From Spirulina sp034932185 (GTDB lineage: Bacteria; Cyanobacteriota; Cyanobacteriia; Cyanobacteriales; Spirulinaceae): 64,000 nucleotides of DNA. Positions 34,801 through 43,327 of this stretch are shown in pieces. The stretch is from assembly GCF_034932185.1 (NCBI RefSeq), contig NZ_JAYGHW010000089.1, forward strand, positions 1 through 64,000, read 5' to 3'. The notes below the pieces were generated by a model, which had not been told where the DNA came from, made no database searches, and saw nothing but the letters and a program-made list of their open reading frames with translations. Position 1 is the first letter of the stretch. The number at the start of each line of letters is the position of its first letter. A program made the translations under genes and the position numbers.

Positions 34801-34969
34801 AGGCCACCGGCAACCCCTGGGGCCCCACCGTTGTTAAAAACAACGAACTCCCCACCACCAGCCCCATAATGCTGAGGGTGGCGATCGTGACAGACAACAG
34901 CAATAACTGGGTTAACTTCTGGGCCGTTGCTGTGCTCCACAGGGTCGTATACCAACGTTGTCCAATCAT
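31805..34969 (-). CDS. MFS/ADP-ATP-translocase-like membrane protein fused to HEAT repeats and a cNMP-binding fold
   Basis: 1054 residues. Residues about 1-430 hold around twelve hydrophobic segments of MFS type, resembling the NTT/ATP-ADP carrier group. Residues about 440-890 are HEAT-like repeats (the recurring AVRLWAAQALGNYGNKSLRV and ALQLVGVLQNPRLLLDVAVG units). Residues about 920-1040 have a cyclic-nucleotide-binding fold (LYLIYDGDVLLASHGVILTV, GEGFGVMHLWEDTAV), but the conserved Arg of the cAMP phosphate cassette is not seen (VQFKAIAHTECSL), so cAMP binding is uncertain. Substrate unknown. Downstream of cobQ on the same strand, about 110 bases away. Confidence 0.82.
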   Translation of the reverse strand: MIGQRWYTTLWSTATAQKLTQLLLLSVTIATLSIMGLVVGSSLFLTTVGPQGLPVAYVAMGIVSLPIYLGLSQIVDRIDRPRLVRRVLGMAIALTLLLRLLLWWGKNPGHWLDYLLYIGFYIQWILLLEVLLPSLVTDYFTSLDWNRYASWLRMAMAVGGVIGGGLATGLARWWATVDLLWILPLLAALAAAQVWGMERSLHPIENPKDESTPEGPRLSWAALGAYPIIVFLAASTFLFILLYCMAEYLYFAVYLDYFDISAASPQENRDELTQFIGTVRMINNVIPFVVLYLVTQPLLNYWGVGVMNLVYPLLTLGAFGGLAYQFTLPWALWANVNNDGLDDSLNQPIHSLNYNAVPYGWVGQVRAISNGLAYALGLAAAGLLLMAAQWGLTPPQIARGGVVLSGVFVLVRYGMGRSYVRSLLQMLRTGRVQWEEVGAGMGRLPKQYSGEIDELLTSGDRSSQILGLALATRLHNPQNCFPEVEPLLATADPVLRRNLIRFFSQNPHPTLSHYLYRHLESDHHTGDGHSSHLPLILEALLARRSPLNAAQLTRLLDCPDTTVQALACVAVAAQDNTQFAPQCQRIWQDPLNEQERLTVIGAIRHTRNPRLIPIVQQLLAEGSVEVVRAGLETLARLARPGETALVALVERELTTFDPLVRAIALQLVGVLQNPRLLLDVAVGLEHESLAVRLWAAQALGNYGNKSLRVAKVYLASRRFEVVEAAIAAIGRINSRQASDTLYDFLRPDYQRAAQIQQWLLQLPDDQPIWRVVQVMLADAQERIIARVFAVLRAMDREGLLHRLEKALHDGDRRRRANAIETLAAGPLRRFIVPIMTLLETEDRLSPAPNANLLTKRGPLIEALLASDDRWLRVAGIFVQSQQQQPLPEALLQDPNPLVQRLAISLQDGQQTTLPDEDWFLKQLLFLKTQSWLQSLSLDELETINWAFNQRDFRAGEVICAPPEDQSAKVNPHHQQLYLIYDGDVLLASHGVILTVGEGFGVMHLWEDTAVQFKAIAHTECSLLSLSRARFNRLVDRCPRLLGCIAQVADITELL

Positions 34970-35079
34970 GCCTGTCGCGGTCGGATCAAAATCTCGGTTT
35001 GATGCTCTCTGATAGTGAAGGTGCTAACAGTTTTAACCCACTGTTGAGGGAGCGGATTCCAATTCACAGTACGAACCCA

Positions 35080-36564
35080 TCAACCTAAAATCGGTGTGAG
35101 ATCGAGATGCTCTTCCACCAAATTAGCAAGGCTATTGAGCATGATTTCCCGTTGCTCTCGGTAGTTGGGAACGCCGGTCGGGAGGGAGAGCAGCCCCCGC
35201 CGTTGGCGGAGATGGTTGAGCCAGGTGCGTCGCCAGGGGCCATTGTCAAAAATGCCATGGAGGTAACAGCCCCATACGGAATGGCTAGCATCCACCATCC
35301 CCAAGCTGAGATCATCAAAGAGGGCTTGGGGGAGATCGACGGGTTTGGTGCGGCGATGGGTGAGCCATTGGGTTTGGCCCTGGTGGATTTCGTAGCCTTC
35401 CACCACTAGCCCTTCGTGGGGATAGTGGGATAAACAGGTGCGTTGGCGGGTGACTTTATCAGGGGTGATGGTCGTTTTCACCGGCAATAACTGTAAGCCG
35501 ATTTGCTCCCCCGCTTCTCCTTCTAATCCTTGGGGATCGGCAATGCGATCGCCCAACATTTGGAAGCCGCCACAAACCCCAAACACCGTTCCCCCAGCGG
35601 CGACAAAATCTTGAATTTTCTTGGCCATACCACTGTCATGGAGAGCTTTGAGATCACTTAATGTGGTTTTTGAGCCGGGTAAAATCACCGCATCGGGATA
35701 GCCTAAACGATCCTCTAACCCCACATATTTCACCCCCACCGTCGGCTCCGCATCGAGGGGATCAAAATCCGTAAAGTTGGCAATGCGGGGGAGGCGAATA
35801 ATCGCTAGGCTCACCTCCTGCTGATCCTTCCTGGCTTTGCGCTCCAACAAACTCAGGGAATCCTCCGCCGGGAGTAGGTTCTCGCTCCAGGGCAGCACAC
35901 CCAAGACGGGAATGCCCGTATATTCTTCTAACCAATTAATCCCCGGCTGCAAAATCGACAGTTGTCCCCGAAATTTATTAATCACAATCCCCTTGATCAG
36001 GGCGCGTTCTTCGGGGTCTAATAACGCCAACGTTCCCACCACATGGGCAAAGCAACCGCCCCGGTCAATATCGACAATTAAAACCGTTACCGCGTTGAGG
36101 TATTTGGCAACGCGCATATTGGTGAGGTCGCGGTGCTTGAGATTGACCTCCGCTGGACTGCCCGCTCCTTCACAGACAATGACATCAAATTCCGCCGCTA
36201 ATCGGTGGAGGGATTCGGTAATGGCCTGCCAACCCCGCTCAAAATATTGTTCATAGTAGGCCGCAGCGGTGGTTGTGCCGACGGCCTTGCCCCGGATGAT
36301 CACTTGAGAGGTACTGTCCCCTTGGGGCTTGAGCAAAATCGGGTTCATTTCCACCCAAGGACTGATCCCCGCTGCCCAGGCCTGCACCGCCTGGGCATAG
36401 CCCATTTCGCCGCCGGAGGGGGCCACGTAGGCATTGAGGGCCATGTTTTGCCCCTTAAAGGGGGTGATCCGTTTGCCCCGCCGACTGAGGATGCGGCATA
36501 AGGCGGTAGCTAACATCGATTTGCCTGCGTGGGAGGTGGTTCCCACTACCATGATCGCTTTCAT
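35080..36564 (-). CDS. cobQ: Cobyric acid synthase CobQ
   Basis: 494 residues from the chosen ATG (a longer open frame upstream lacks CobQ-like sequence and overlaps the neighbouring gene). It amidates the side chains of adenosylcobyrinic acid a,c-diamide during adenosylcobalamin synthesis. The N-terminal P-loop domain has MVVGTTSHAGKSMLATALC (about 5-23) and the TPFKGQNMALNAYV motif. The C-terminal class I glutaminase domain has the nucleophile in VFGVCGGFQMLG (near 330) and the His in GCYLHGIFDN (near 440). No cobalamin riboswitch is seen upstream. Four-base overlap with the upstream small gene. Confidence 0.95.
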   Translation of the reverse strand: MKAIMVVGTTSHAGKSMLATALCRILSRRGKRITPFKGQNMALNAYVAPSGGEMGYAQAVQAWAAGISPWVEMNPILLKPQGDSTSQVIIRGKAVGTTTAAAYYEQYFERGWQAITESLHRLAAEFDVIVCEGAGSPAEVNLKHRDLTNMRVAKYLNAVTVLIVDIDRGGCFAHVVGTLALLDPEERALIKGIVINKFRGQLSILQPGINWLEEYTGIPVLGVLPWSENLLPAEDSLSLLERKARKDQQEVSLAIIRLPRIANFTDFDPLDAEPTVGVKYVGLEDRLGYPDAVILPGSKTTLSDLKALHDSGMAKKIQDFVAAGGTVFGVCGGFQMLGDRIADPQGLEGEAGEQIGLQLLPVKTTITPDKVTRQRTCLSHYPHEGLVVEGYEIHQGQTQWLTHRRTKPVDLPQALFDDLSLGMVDASHSVWGCYLHGIFDNGPWRRTWLNHLRQRRGLLSLPTGVPNYREQREIMLNSLANLVEEHLDLTPILG

Positions 36565-36950
36565 GCGGGCCACCGCAGCCAACGCTGGAGGAAGTTGAGG
36601 AGGCGATCGCCCCAACTGGCCGCCGGAATCCCCTGCTGTTGCCAATCTTGGCTAAATTGCCGCCCCAAGGGGGTGAGGCGGAAACTATCGGTAATGCCCT
36701 GGCCATCGACTTCTCGACGTACCAACCCCACCTGAATCAACCACAACATTTCACTTTCTGCCCACACATCTAACAGGGGTTTGCGGGTGTAGCCTTGAGC
36801 CATGGCCGCCTGACCCGTCAGGGCTTGGAGGGGAATACCGGCGGTTTCCATGGCCAGGAGGAGGGCAATGGTGAAGGGGGAGCAGCGCAGGGCGCGGGCG
36901 GCGCGATCGCAGGTTTTGGGGGGATAAACAACGGCGGTGGATAGGTTCAT
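36561..36950 (-). CDS. Cyanobacterial conserved protein (Npun_F0494-like)
   Basis: 129 residues from the ATG chosen because the recognisable sequence starts there (VVYPPKTCDRAARALRCSPF). The rest is helical with a winged-helix look: YTRKPLLDVWAESEMLWLIQ, VGLVRREVDGQGITDSFRLT, PLGRQFSQDW. This pattern matches the cyanobacteria-specific Npun_F0494 family as far as I recall; its function is unknown. Its stop overlaps the cobQ start by four bases, so it is co-translated with cobalamin synthesis. Confidence 0.7.
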   Translation of the reverse strand: MNLSTAVVYPPKTCDRAARALRCSPFTIALLLAMETAGIPLQALTGQAAMAQGYTRKPLLDVWAESEMLWLIQVGLVRREVDGQGITDSFRLTPLGRQFSQDWQQQGIPAASWGDRLLNFLQRWLRWPA

Positions 36951-37099
36951 CGCTCCATGGGGGGGGATCTCAGAGACCATTGTGCCATGATCCCACCCAG
37001 AGCGGCCGAGGGTAACGGGGCGCAATTCCCAACCCGGAGCGGAATCTTCTAAAATCAGGAGGCAGAATGTTTAGAACCTTGGATTCACAAGCGAAAATT

Positions 37100-37534
37100 A
37101 TGGCTTTAACTGTTGGCACTACCGCACCCCAATTCACCACCCTCGACGACCAAGGCAATACGGTCTCCCTCAGTGATTTCGCGGGCAAAATTGTCGTCCT
37201 GTATTTTTACCCCAAAGACGACACCCCCGGCTGCACGAAACAGGCCCAGAGCTTCCGGGATAACTACACCACCTATCAAGAAAAAGACATGGTGGTGTTA
37301 GGGGTGAGCCGAGATGATCAGGCTTCCCACACGAAATTTAAAGAAAAATATGGTCTGCCCTTTACACTGCTCACCGATGTAGATGGGGCGATTACTCAAG
37401 CCTACGATGTGGATGGCGGCGGCTATGCCAAACGAGTCACCTACATCATCGATGCCAATGGCGTGATCAGCCATGTGGATGCAGCGGTACAAACCGCCAC
37501 CCACGCCGAAGATGTCTTAGCCAGTTTGGGTTAA
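37100..37534 (+). CDS. bcp: PrxQ/Bcp-type peroxiredoxin
   Basis: 144 residues from the ATG before ALTVGTTAPQFTTLDDQGNT; an upstream in-frame ATG would add 11 residues. Thioredoxin-fold peroxidase reducing H2O2 and organic peroxides. The peroxidatic site is DTPGCTKQAQSFRD with Cys45. PrxQ proteins usually have a resolving Cys five residues later (CTKQAC); here that position is Gln50, and the protein contains only this single Cys. It would therefore act as a 1-Cys peroxiredoxin and need an external thiol for recycling. Confidence 0.93.
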   Translation: MALTVGTTAPQFTTLDDQGNTVSLSDFAGKIVVLYFYPKDDTPGCTKQAQSFRDNYTTYQEKDMVVLGVSRDDQASHTKFKEKYGLPFTLLTDVDGAITQAYDVDGGGYAKRVTYIIDANGVISHVDAAVQTATHAEDVLASLG

Positions 37535-37789
37535 GTCTTCCCTCACCCTCAATCCCTCTTTTAGGTCGGGAGAGGGACTTTGAATCCGGCTCCTCCGGGG
37601 AAGGAAAGAGCATAGAGAAGAGAGAAATATTTAACATTCTCCCTCACTACCCACTACCCACTACCCACTACCCACTCCCCAAAGCGTCAGCTATCTAAAA
37701 TTATCAAGATCCCCTGACCAATACCATTGTCGATCCCTTGAAAAGTTGTTAGCGTTGCGGCTACACTTTACAGCTTGAGGATTTGGCCC

Positions 37790-39733
37790 GTGGCGTTTTG
37801 GCAACCAGGACAACTCAACGGCTTTGCTCGCTTACGCTCCCTAGCTCAGAGTCGTCGGTGGCGCGATCGCAACTTAGCGCGATCGCGCTTTTGTGGTGCC
37901 ACCATTGCCCTCACGGGGATTGCGGTGTTATTCGGTTGGATGTTTGATCTGGCCCTCCTCAAAAGCATCCTGCCGATCTGGGTGAGTATGAAGGTGAATA
38001 CGGCCCTGGGATTTGTGGCCAGTGGGTTATCCCTTTATTTATTTTGCCTGCCCCGCCGCCGTCGTCACCATACCATCATCGCCACCGGCTTAGGGGGCGT
38101 GGTGGTGATGATTGGGGCGCTCTCGCTGGCGCAATATCTCTTCAATGTCAATTTCGGCATTGACGAAGCCATTTTTCTCGACAATACCGCCGCCGTGGGA
38201 ACCGCCAACCCCGGCCGGATGGCCGCCAATACTGCATTTAACTTTATCCTGCTGGGGATTGCCCTCACCCTCTTTCCCTACCGCCGTTCCCCCGTGGGTC
38301 TAGTGCAGGGGTTGACCCTGGCCTTTGGGACGATCGCCGGCCTGGGGTTGGTGGGCTATGCCTACAACACCTCAGAATTTTATGGGGTTGGGGCCTATAC
38401 GAAAATGGCGGTGCATACGGCGATCGCCTTTTTCTACCTCGCCATTGGCATCCTCCTCGCCCGCCCCAATCGCGGCATCAAGGCCATTCTCACCTCGCCC
38501 CTCGCCGGGGGGATCATGGCTCGGCAATTCTTACTCAATGGTACATTTGTTCTTCTTGCCCTCGGTTGGTTGGTGTTAACGGGCTACCGTCATCAGTTTT
38601 ATGCCTCCGAGGTGGGGTTAGCCCTGTTTGCCGTTTCCAGTGTGCTGGCCATGGGTGCAACGATTCTCTGGGGAGCCAAATCCCTCAATGAAGCCGAGAG
38701 CCATCGCCATCGGGCGGAGGATCATTTAAAACACCTCTACCACGATTTGGAAGCCAAAGTCCTTGAACTAACGGAAACCAACGAGCGGCTGATGCAGGAA
38801 ACCCGCGATCGCCAGCGGGCCGAAGCTGCTGAAATCCAATTACAAGAAACCCTCAACGCCCTCCAATCCACCCAATTGCAATTGGTGCAAAGTGAAAAAA
38901 TGTCTGCCCTGGGCCAATTGGTGGCAGGGGTGGCCCACGAAATCAACAACCCGATTAACTTCATTTACGGCAACCTCCAACCGGCCCAAGAATATACCGA
39001 TAGCCTCCTAACCGGGATTGCGGCCTACCAACGCTGCTACCCCGATCCCCCAACGGATTTACGGGGAGAAATTGAAGATCTCGAAGTGGATTTTATTGCC
39101 GAAGATTTACCCCGGTTATTGAATTCGATGAAATCGGGGGCGGAAAGGGTGCGGGAAATTGTGCGATCGCTGCGGAATTTTTCCCGCCTGGATGAGGCGG
39201 ATTATAAAGAGGTGGATCTCCATGAAGGCCTCGAAAGTACGATTAGCATCCTCGGCCATCGCCTCAAGAGCCGGCCCGACCGTGCCGCCATCCATATCCA
39301 GCGGGATTATGGGGAGATTCCCCTGGTGGAATGTTACCCAGGGCAGATCAATCAGGTGTTTATGAATGTCCTGGCCAATGCCCTCGATGCCCTCGAAGAG
39401 CGCGATCGTGACCGCTCCTTTACTGAACAAAAGGTAAAACCCAGTGTCATTCAGATCACCACAGCCCTTTGGGATCGGTATTGGGTGCGTGTGGCCATTG
39501 CGGACAATGGTTTGGGGATGGATGAAACGACGCGATCGCGCCTCTTTGACCCTTTCTTCACCACGAAACCCGTCGGCAAAGGTACGGGTTTAGGGCTATC
39601 GATTAGTCACCAAATTGTTACGGAAAACCACAACGGCCAGATGATTTGCGAATCTCAACCCGGCGCGGGAGCAACATTTATCCTTGATATCCCGATTAAA
39701 CGGGCTTTTGTGGCGGTTCCCCTCGAAGCCTAG
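37790..39733 (+). CDS. Membrane sensor histidine kinase
   Basis: 647 residues from a GTG with GAGGA nine bases upstream; an upstream TTG (37775) is possible. The N-terminal part (about 35-300) has seven or eight hydrophobic helices of MASE-like integral membrane sensor type, followed by a coiled coil (about 310-365). The kinase core starts with QLVAGVAHEINNPINFIYGN (His near 383), and the ATPase part has NVLANALDAL (N-box), VAIADNGLGMDE (G1) and GKGTGLGLSISHQIV (G2). This is the HATPase subfamily typical of cyanobacterial 'HEINNP' kinases. No response regulator is adjacent. Confidence 0.92.
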   Translation: MAFWQPGQLNGFARLRSLAQSRRWRDRNLARSRFCGATIALTGIAVLFGWMFDLALLKSILPIWVSMKVNTALGFVASGLSLYLFCLPRRRRHHTIIATGLGGVVVMIGALSLAQYLFNVNFGIDEAIFLDNTAAVGTANPGRMAANTAFNFILLGIALTLFPYRRSPVGLVQGLTLAFGTIAGLGLVGYAYNTSEFYGVGAYTKMAVHTAIAFFYLAIGILLARPNRGIKAILTSPLAGGIMARQFLLNGTFVLLALGWLVLTGYRHQFYASEVGLALFAVSSVLAMGATILWGAKSLNEAESHRHRAEDHLKHLYHDLEAKVLELTETNERLMQETRDRQRAEAAEIQLQETLNALQSTQLQLVQSEKMSALGQLVAGVAHEINNPINFIYGNLQPAQEYTDSLLTGIAAYQRCYPDPPTDLRGEIEDLEVDFIAEDLPRLLNSMKSGAERVREIVRSLRNFSRLDEADYKEVDLHEGLESTISILGHRLKSRPDRAAIHIQRDYGEIPLVECYPGQINQVFMNVLANALDALEERDRDRSFTEQKVKPSVIQITTALWDRYWVRVAIADNGLGMDETTRSRLFDPFFTTKPVGKGTGLGLSISHQIVTENHNGQMICESQPGAGATFILDIPIKRAFVAVPLEA

Positions 39734-39850
39734 CCCTCATCCCCCCGCCGCTTCTCCCAAAATGGGCGAAGGGGAGGTGGGGATGTACACACGAAGCGGC
39801 TTCTCTCAGAGTGGACAAATTGTGCAAACTGGGATGCACCCGGTTAGAAT

Positions 39851-40339
39851 CTAGAAAGGACACTTTTGATTAAAAAAGTATTCATATGCTTCTTGAATAC
39901 GTTGGTACGTTTCTTGATCGGCATTAGACTTTGCCGCTAGAATGCCTTCACGAAAACAATTATGCGCTGCATTGATTGCATCTACATACTGTTCTTTACG
40001 ACTCAGAATAATATGTACACATCCTGCATACATATCCATAAATATATAAGCTTTCTCAGGATAAAGCTGTTTAGCTTGTGTGAGATATCGATAGGCAGCC
40101 TGATACTTTCCTTGATTGAAGCGAATCGTTCCAGCAAAATAGAGAGCAAAAAACTTTTGTTCAGACCGATCAGATAAATTCCTTTGAATACGAATAAATT
40201 CTCTGGCAATTTTATCTAATTGCTTTTGATAAGTTAGTTTTTGGTTTGATGTGGGTTCATCAGGAAGAGAAAGCTCAAAGTATCGATGTGCAACTCTATC
40301 AAATAATTCCTCTACCGCGTCTTGAGGTAAATTACTCAT
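39851..40339 (-). CDS. TPR-like helical protein, unknown
   Basis: 162 residues from the ATG at MSNLPQDAVEELFDRVAHRY; the longer frame (start at 40399) adds a hydrophobic-basic stretch lacking similarity. The middle resembles tetratricopeptide units: FALYFAGTIRFNQGKYQAAY, then RYLTQAKQLYPEKAYIFMDM. No catalytic motif. The base composition is more AT-rich than in the neighbouring genes, which could mean transfer. Alternative starts cannot be excluded. Confidence 0.65.
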   Translation of the reverse strand: MSNLPQDAVEELFDRVAHRYFELSLPDEPTSNQKLTYQKQLDKIAREFIRIQRNLSDRSEQKFFALYFAGTIRFNQGKYQAAYRYLTQAKQLYPEKAYIFMDMYAGCVHIILSRKEQYVDAINAAHNCFREGILAAKSNADQETYQRIQEAYEYFFNQKCPF

Positions 40340-40679
40340 AGTTATTTGGGTTGTTGAAAATCTTAGGATCACTATAGGTATTTTTTTAAAGAAGTGCAAG
40401 TGTCATACAGCGATCCTAGATCAATCCTAGAGTCAGCACTCACTCCCAACCCCTCTCTCACAGTTTGCTACTACGTACACACAACTTGATCGTTAACCTA
40501 ATTTTCCCAAAATTTCACGATTGAGAATCTTGATAAGTCGTTAGCTTCTCTCAATAAACCAGATTTATTGAGAGAAGCTATAAGTCGCTGAAATCAATGC
40601 TAGGAAAGGGTTTCATGCTTATGCGTACTTAGTAGTCCACCCTGGAAGAGGGGTTTAGGGTGAGGGCTGAAAGTGTGCT
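40340..40679. other. Gap with a long perfect hairpin; no gene seen
   Basis: The region between the TPR-like and M20 genes holds no convincing ORF. Its main feature is a 16-bp perfect inverted repeat (AGCTTCTCTCAATAAA/TTTATTGAGAGAAGCT at 40543-40579, loop CCAGA). It lacks a U-tract on either strand. It may be a transcript-stabilising hairpin or a small mobile palindrome. Confidence 0.7.
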
Positions 40680-41861
40680 CTAAAGCCGCTGCTGCCAATA
40701 TTGCCAGGCGGCATAGGCGAGGGTGACAACCCCAGTGGCGATCGCCCCCTCATCGGCTTCAAACTCGGGATGATGGAGGGGGGGATTGGCCTGATCCGGG
40801 TGGCCTACCCCAAGGCGAAACATACTACCGGGGGCCTCTTGGAGGTAAAGGGAAAAATCTTCTGCCCCGAGGGAGGGTTCAGGGAGGATTTGGACGCGAT
40901 CGCGCCCCCAAGCCTCCACCGCCACCTGTTCGATCAGTTGGGTTAAACCGGGATCATTTTGCACCGAAGGCACGCCCCGCCGATAGTTGACCTCTGCCCT
41001 CGCGCCATAGGTTTGGCAGACCCCTTGGACAATGGTTTCAATCCAACCGGGGAGTTTTTCGTGGGTTTCGGGATGGAGCGATCGCACCGTTCCCGCTAAC
41101 CGCACCTGATCCGCAATCACATTGGGGGCGCGGCCGCCGCTGATCTGGCCAATGGTCAGCACCACAGGCCGCAGGGGGTTCTGCGTCCGACTGATGGCCT
41201 GTTGGAGTGTGGTGATCACCTGAGCGGCAATCCAGATCGCATCGGTGGCTTCGTGGGGCCTTGCGCCATGGCCCGATTCCCCCTGGATAAAAATTTCTAA
41301 ATCATCCGCCGCTGCCGTTAAGGCCCCGTAGCGAATACCGAGCGATCGCACCGGAATGGAGGGGAAAACGTGTAACCCCAAAATATGGGACACCTCCCGC
41401 ATCACACCATCGCGCACCATCCACCCCGCCCCTTGGGCAATTTCTTCAGCGGGTTGAAAGAAAAACCGCACCGTTCCCGGTAACTTTTCCCCCAATTGCG
41501 CCAACACCATCGCCGTCCCCAGACCCACCGTCGTATGAATATCATGGCCGCAGGCGTGCATCACCCCCGGCTGCCGGGAGGCATAGGGCAGGCCGGTGCG
41601 CTCGGTAATCGGCAACGCATCCATATCGGTGCGAATCGCCAACACCCGCTCATCGGTTCCCGCTCCGGGCCAATGGCCCACCACCCCCGTTTTCCCCACC
41701 GCCTCCTCCACCTGCAACCCACAGGAGGAAAGCACCCCCGCCACATAGGCCGCCGTTTGATATTCCTGGCCACTCAGTTCCGGGTGGGCATGGATGTGGC
41801 GACGGATTTCGATGAGGCGGGGGGTGAGTTGGGCGGTGAGGTCTTTAATTTCGGTGAGCAT
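40680..41861 (-). CDS. M20-family amidohydrolase (N-acyl-L-amino acid amidohydrolase type)
   Basis: 393 residues. Zinc-dependent peptidase/amidohydrolase removing acyl groups from amino acids or related amides. Metal-binding motifs in order: HPELSGQEYQT near 27, TDMDALPITERTG near 80, MHACGHDIHT near 100 (His and Cys ligands), the Glu-Glu of QPAEEIAQGAGWM (near 137) and LGLHVFPSIP. The C-terminal PEPSLGAEDFSLY motif near 333 matches the family. Its start lies only four bases after the DnaE C-half stop, so the two are probably co-transcribed though unrelated in function. Confidence 0.92.
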   Translation of the reverse strand: MLTEIKDLTAQLTPRLIEIRRHIHAHPELSGQEYQTAAYVAGVLSSCGLQVEEAVGKTGVVGHWPGAGTDERVLAIRTDMDALPITERTGLPYASRQPGVMHACGHDIHTTVGLGTAMVLAQLGEKLPGTVRFFFQPAEEIAQGAGWMVRDGVMREVSHILGLHVFPSIPVRSLGIRYGALTAAADDLEIFIQGESGHGARPHEATDAIWIAAQVITTLQQAISRTQNPLRPVVLTIGQISGGRAPNVIADQVRLAGTVRSLHPETHEKLPGWIETIVQGVCQTYGARAEVNYRRGVPSVQNDPGLTQLIEQVAVEAWGRDRVQILPEPSLGAEDFSLYLQEAPGSMFRLGVGHPDQANPPLHHPEFEADEGAIATGVVTLAYAAWQYWQQRL

Positions 41862-41865
41862 GGGG

Positions 41866-43221
41866 TTAGACGGTCTGGGGAGATCGTTGGGGGATCAGGG
41901 GTTGCGCTTGGGCGTGGTAATGGTGTTTTTGGAGGTCGGCGATCGCCATCGTTGGGCTATTCACCCAAAATTTGCGGTTCAAGCGAATGAATTTGCGGTC
42001 TTGGCCATTGCTGATCGCCGCCACGATGGGGACTTTGGCTTGTTTTTTCTCCCCTTCACTGTGGCTATTGAGGATACTGCATAGGGTGTTATGGGCTTGG
42101 GGATTGCTGGCCTGTTGGGGGGTGAGTTCCACAAGAATCATTTGCGCCGCTTCCACGGGTTCCGCATCTTCAATGAGCAATTGCGCCACTTTATCATCGC
42201 GGCGATCGGCTTTCCCCCAAAAAATAAACGTCATATCTTCCTGAATCAAGGCTTCGAGTAATTCAAACGTGCGGGGAAAGATCACCCCTTCCGCCTCCCC
42301 GGAGCGGTCTTCTAACCCTAAAAAGGCCATGCGATCGCCCTTTTTGGTATTAATCACCCGAATCGTATTCACCACGGCGATCGCACTCAAGGGTGTGCGC
42401 TTGCTATAATTGCTCAAATCCAGTAAATTCACCGGCTCCAGCAGTTTCATCGCTGGCTTCATCCCATCGAGGGGATGCTCGGAAATGTAGAAACCCAAAA
42501 GTTCCTTCTCCATCTTCAGTTTTTCCGCCGCTGGGAGATCCGGCACATCAGGAAGGCCCGGGGCCGCATCAAATTCGTTGGTTGCGCCGCCGAGGATCTG
42601 GCCAAACAGATTCATTTGGCCGCTATCCCGCTCTTTGCTGCGCTGTTGGGCCCAAGCGAGCATCGTATCAATACTTTCCAGGAGTTGATTACGATTGGTG
42701 CTAAAGGCCGTAAACGCGCCACATTTAATCAACGTTTCTAAAGAACGACGATTCACAACGCGATTATCCACCTGATAGCAAAAATCCGCAAAGGAGCTAA
42801 ATTTGCCCCCAGCTTTTTCCCGCGCCTGTAAAATGCTCTCAATGGCCCCCTCCCCTAAACTCGGCACAGCGGAGAGGCCAAATAAAATCGCCTCGCCATC
42901 GGGGGTAAAGTCAATATCAGAGCGGTTAATATCCGGGGGTTCAATTTTGATCCCCATCCGCTGGCAGGTGTTGATATAGCTTTCGACTTTATCTTTATTG
43001 CTGCTGTTGCTGGTGAGCAACGCCGCCATATACTCCACCGGATAGTTCGCCTTGAGATAGGCGGTTTGGTAGGTGACGTAGGCGTAGGCGGTGGAGTGGG
43101 ATTTATTGAAGCAGTTGGCGGCAACCGTGCCGTTGGCCAGTAAAAAGTTATGATCGCGCACAACCCCGAGATCGTAAACCGATTGGGGGGGCAGGGCGCG
43201 ACGCTGGATAATTTTAACCAT
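41866..43221 (-). CDS. dnaE: DNA polymerase III alpha subunit, C-terminal half with split intein (DnaE-C)
   Basis: 451 residues. Residues 1-36 are the C-terminal fragment of a DnaE split intein: MVKIIQRRALPPQSVYDLGV, then VRDHNFLLANGTVAAN. The extein begins at Cys37 (CFNKSHSTAYAYVTYQTAYL), the expected splice junction. The remaining part is the C-terminal half of DnaE (PDINRSDIDFTPDGEAILFG; the OB-fold region near 300). The N-half gene with IntN is not in this window; the two products splice in trans to make full-length polymerase. This is a cyanobacterial hallmark. The extein length agrees with known homologues. Confidence 0.97.
   Translation of the reverse strand: MVKIIQRRALPPQSVYDLGVVRDHNFLLANGTVAANCFNKSHSTAYAYVTYQTAYLKANYPVEYMAALLTSNSSNKDKVESYINTCQRMGIKIEPPDINRSDIDFTPDGEAILFGLSAVPSLGEGAIESILQAREKAGGKFSSFADFCYQVDNRVVNRRSLETLIKCGAFTAFSTNRNQLLESIDTMLAWAQQRSKERDSGQMNLFGQILGGATNEFDAAPGLPDVPDLPAAEKLKMEKELLGFYISEHPLDGMKPAMKLLEPVNLLDLSNYSKRTPLSAIAVVNTIRVINTKKGDRMAFLGLEDRSGEAEGVIFPRTFELLEALIQEDMTFIFWGKADRRDDKVAQLLIEDAEPVEAAQMILVELTPQQASNPQAHNTLCSILNSHSEGEKKQAKVPIVAAISNGQDRKFIRLNRKFWVNSPTMAIADLQKHHYHAQAQPLIPQRSPQTV
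43114..43221 (-). other. IntC: C-terminal fragment of DnaE split intein
   Basis: The first 36 residues of the DnaE C-half. Penultimate HNF block (DHNFLLANG) and terminal Asn36, followed by the +1 Cys, are the elements needed for asparagine cyclisation and trans-esterification. The penultimate residue is Ala (VAAN), as in other cyanobacterial IntC. Confidence 0.96.
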
Positions 43222-43327
43222 GGATTAAATGTTGGGAAAGGGCGTAATCGGGTTCCTCACACCAAAATGATCAATGTCCCGATTGACGACAGCAGACCCA
43301 TTGCTGGGATTGATCCGAGTAGGCTTC

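Noticed and set aside
36565..36645. Longer cobQ start
   Set aside because: Upstream 27 codons are not CobQ-like and overlap the neighbouring gene; the ATG at 36564 begins the P-loop domain.
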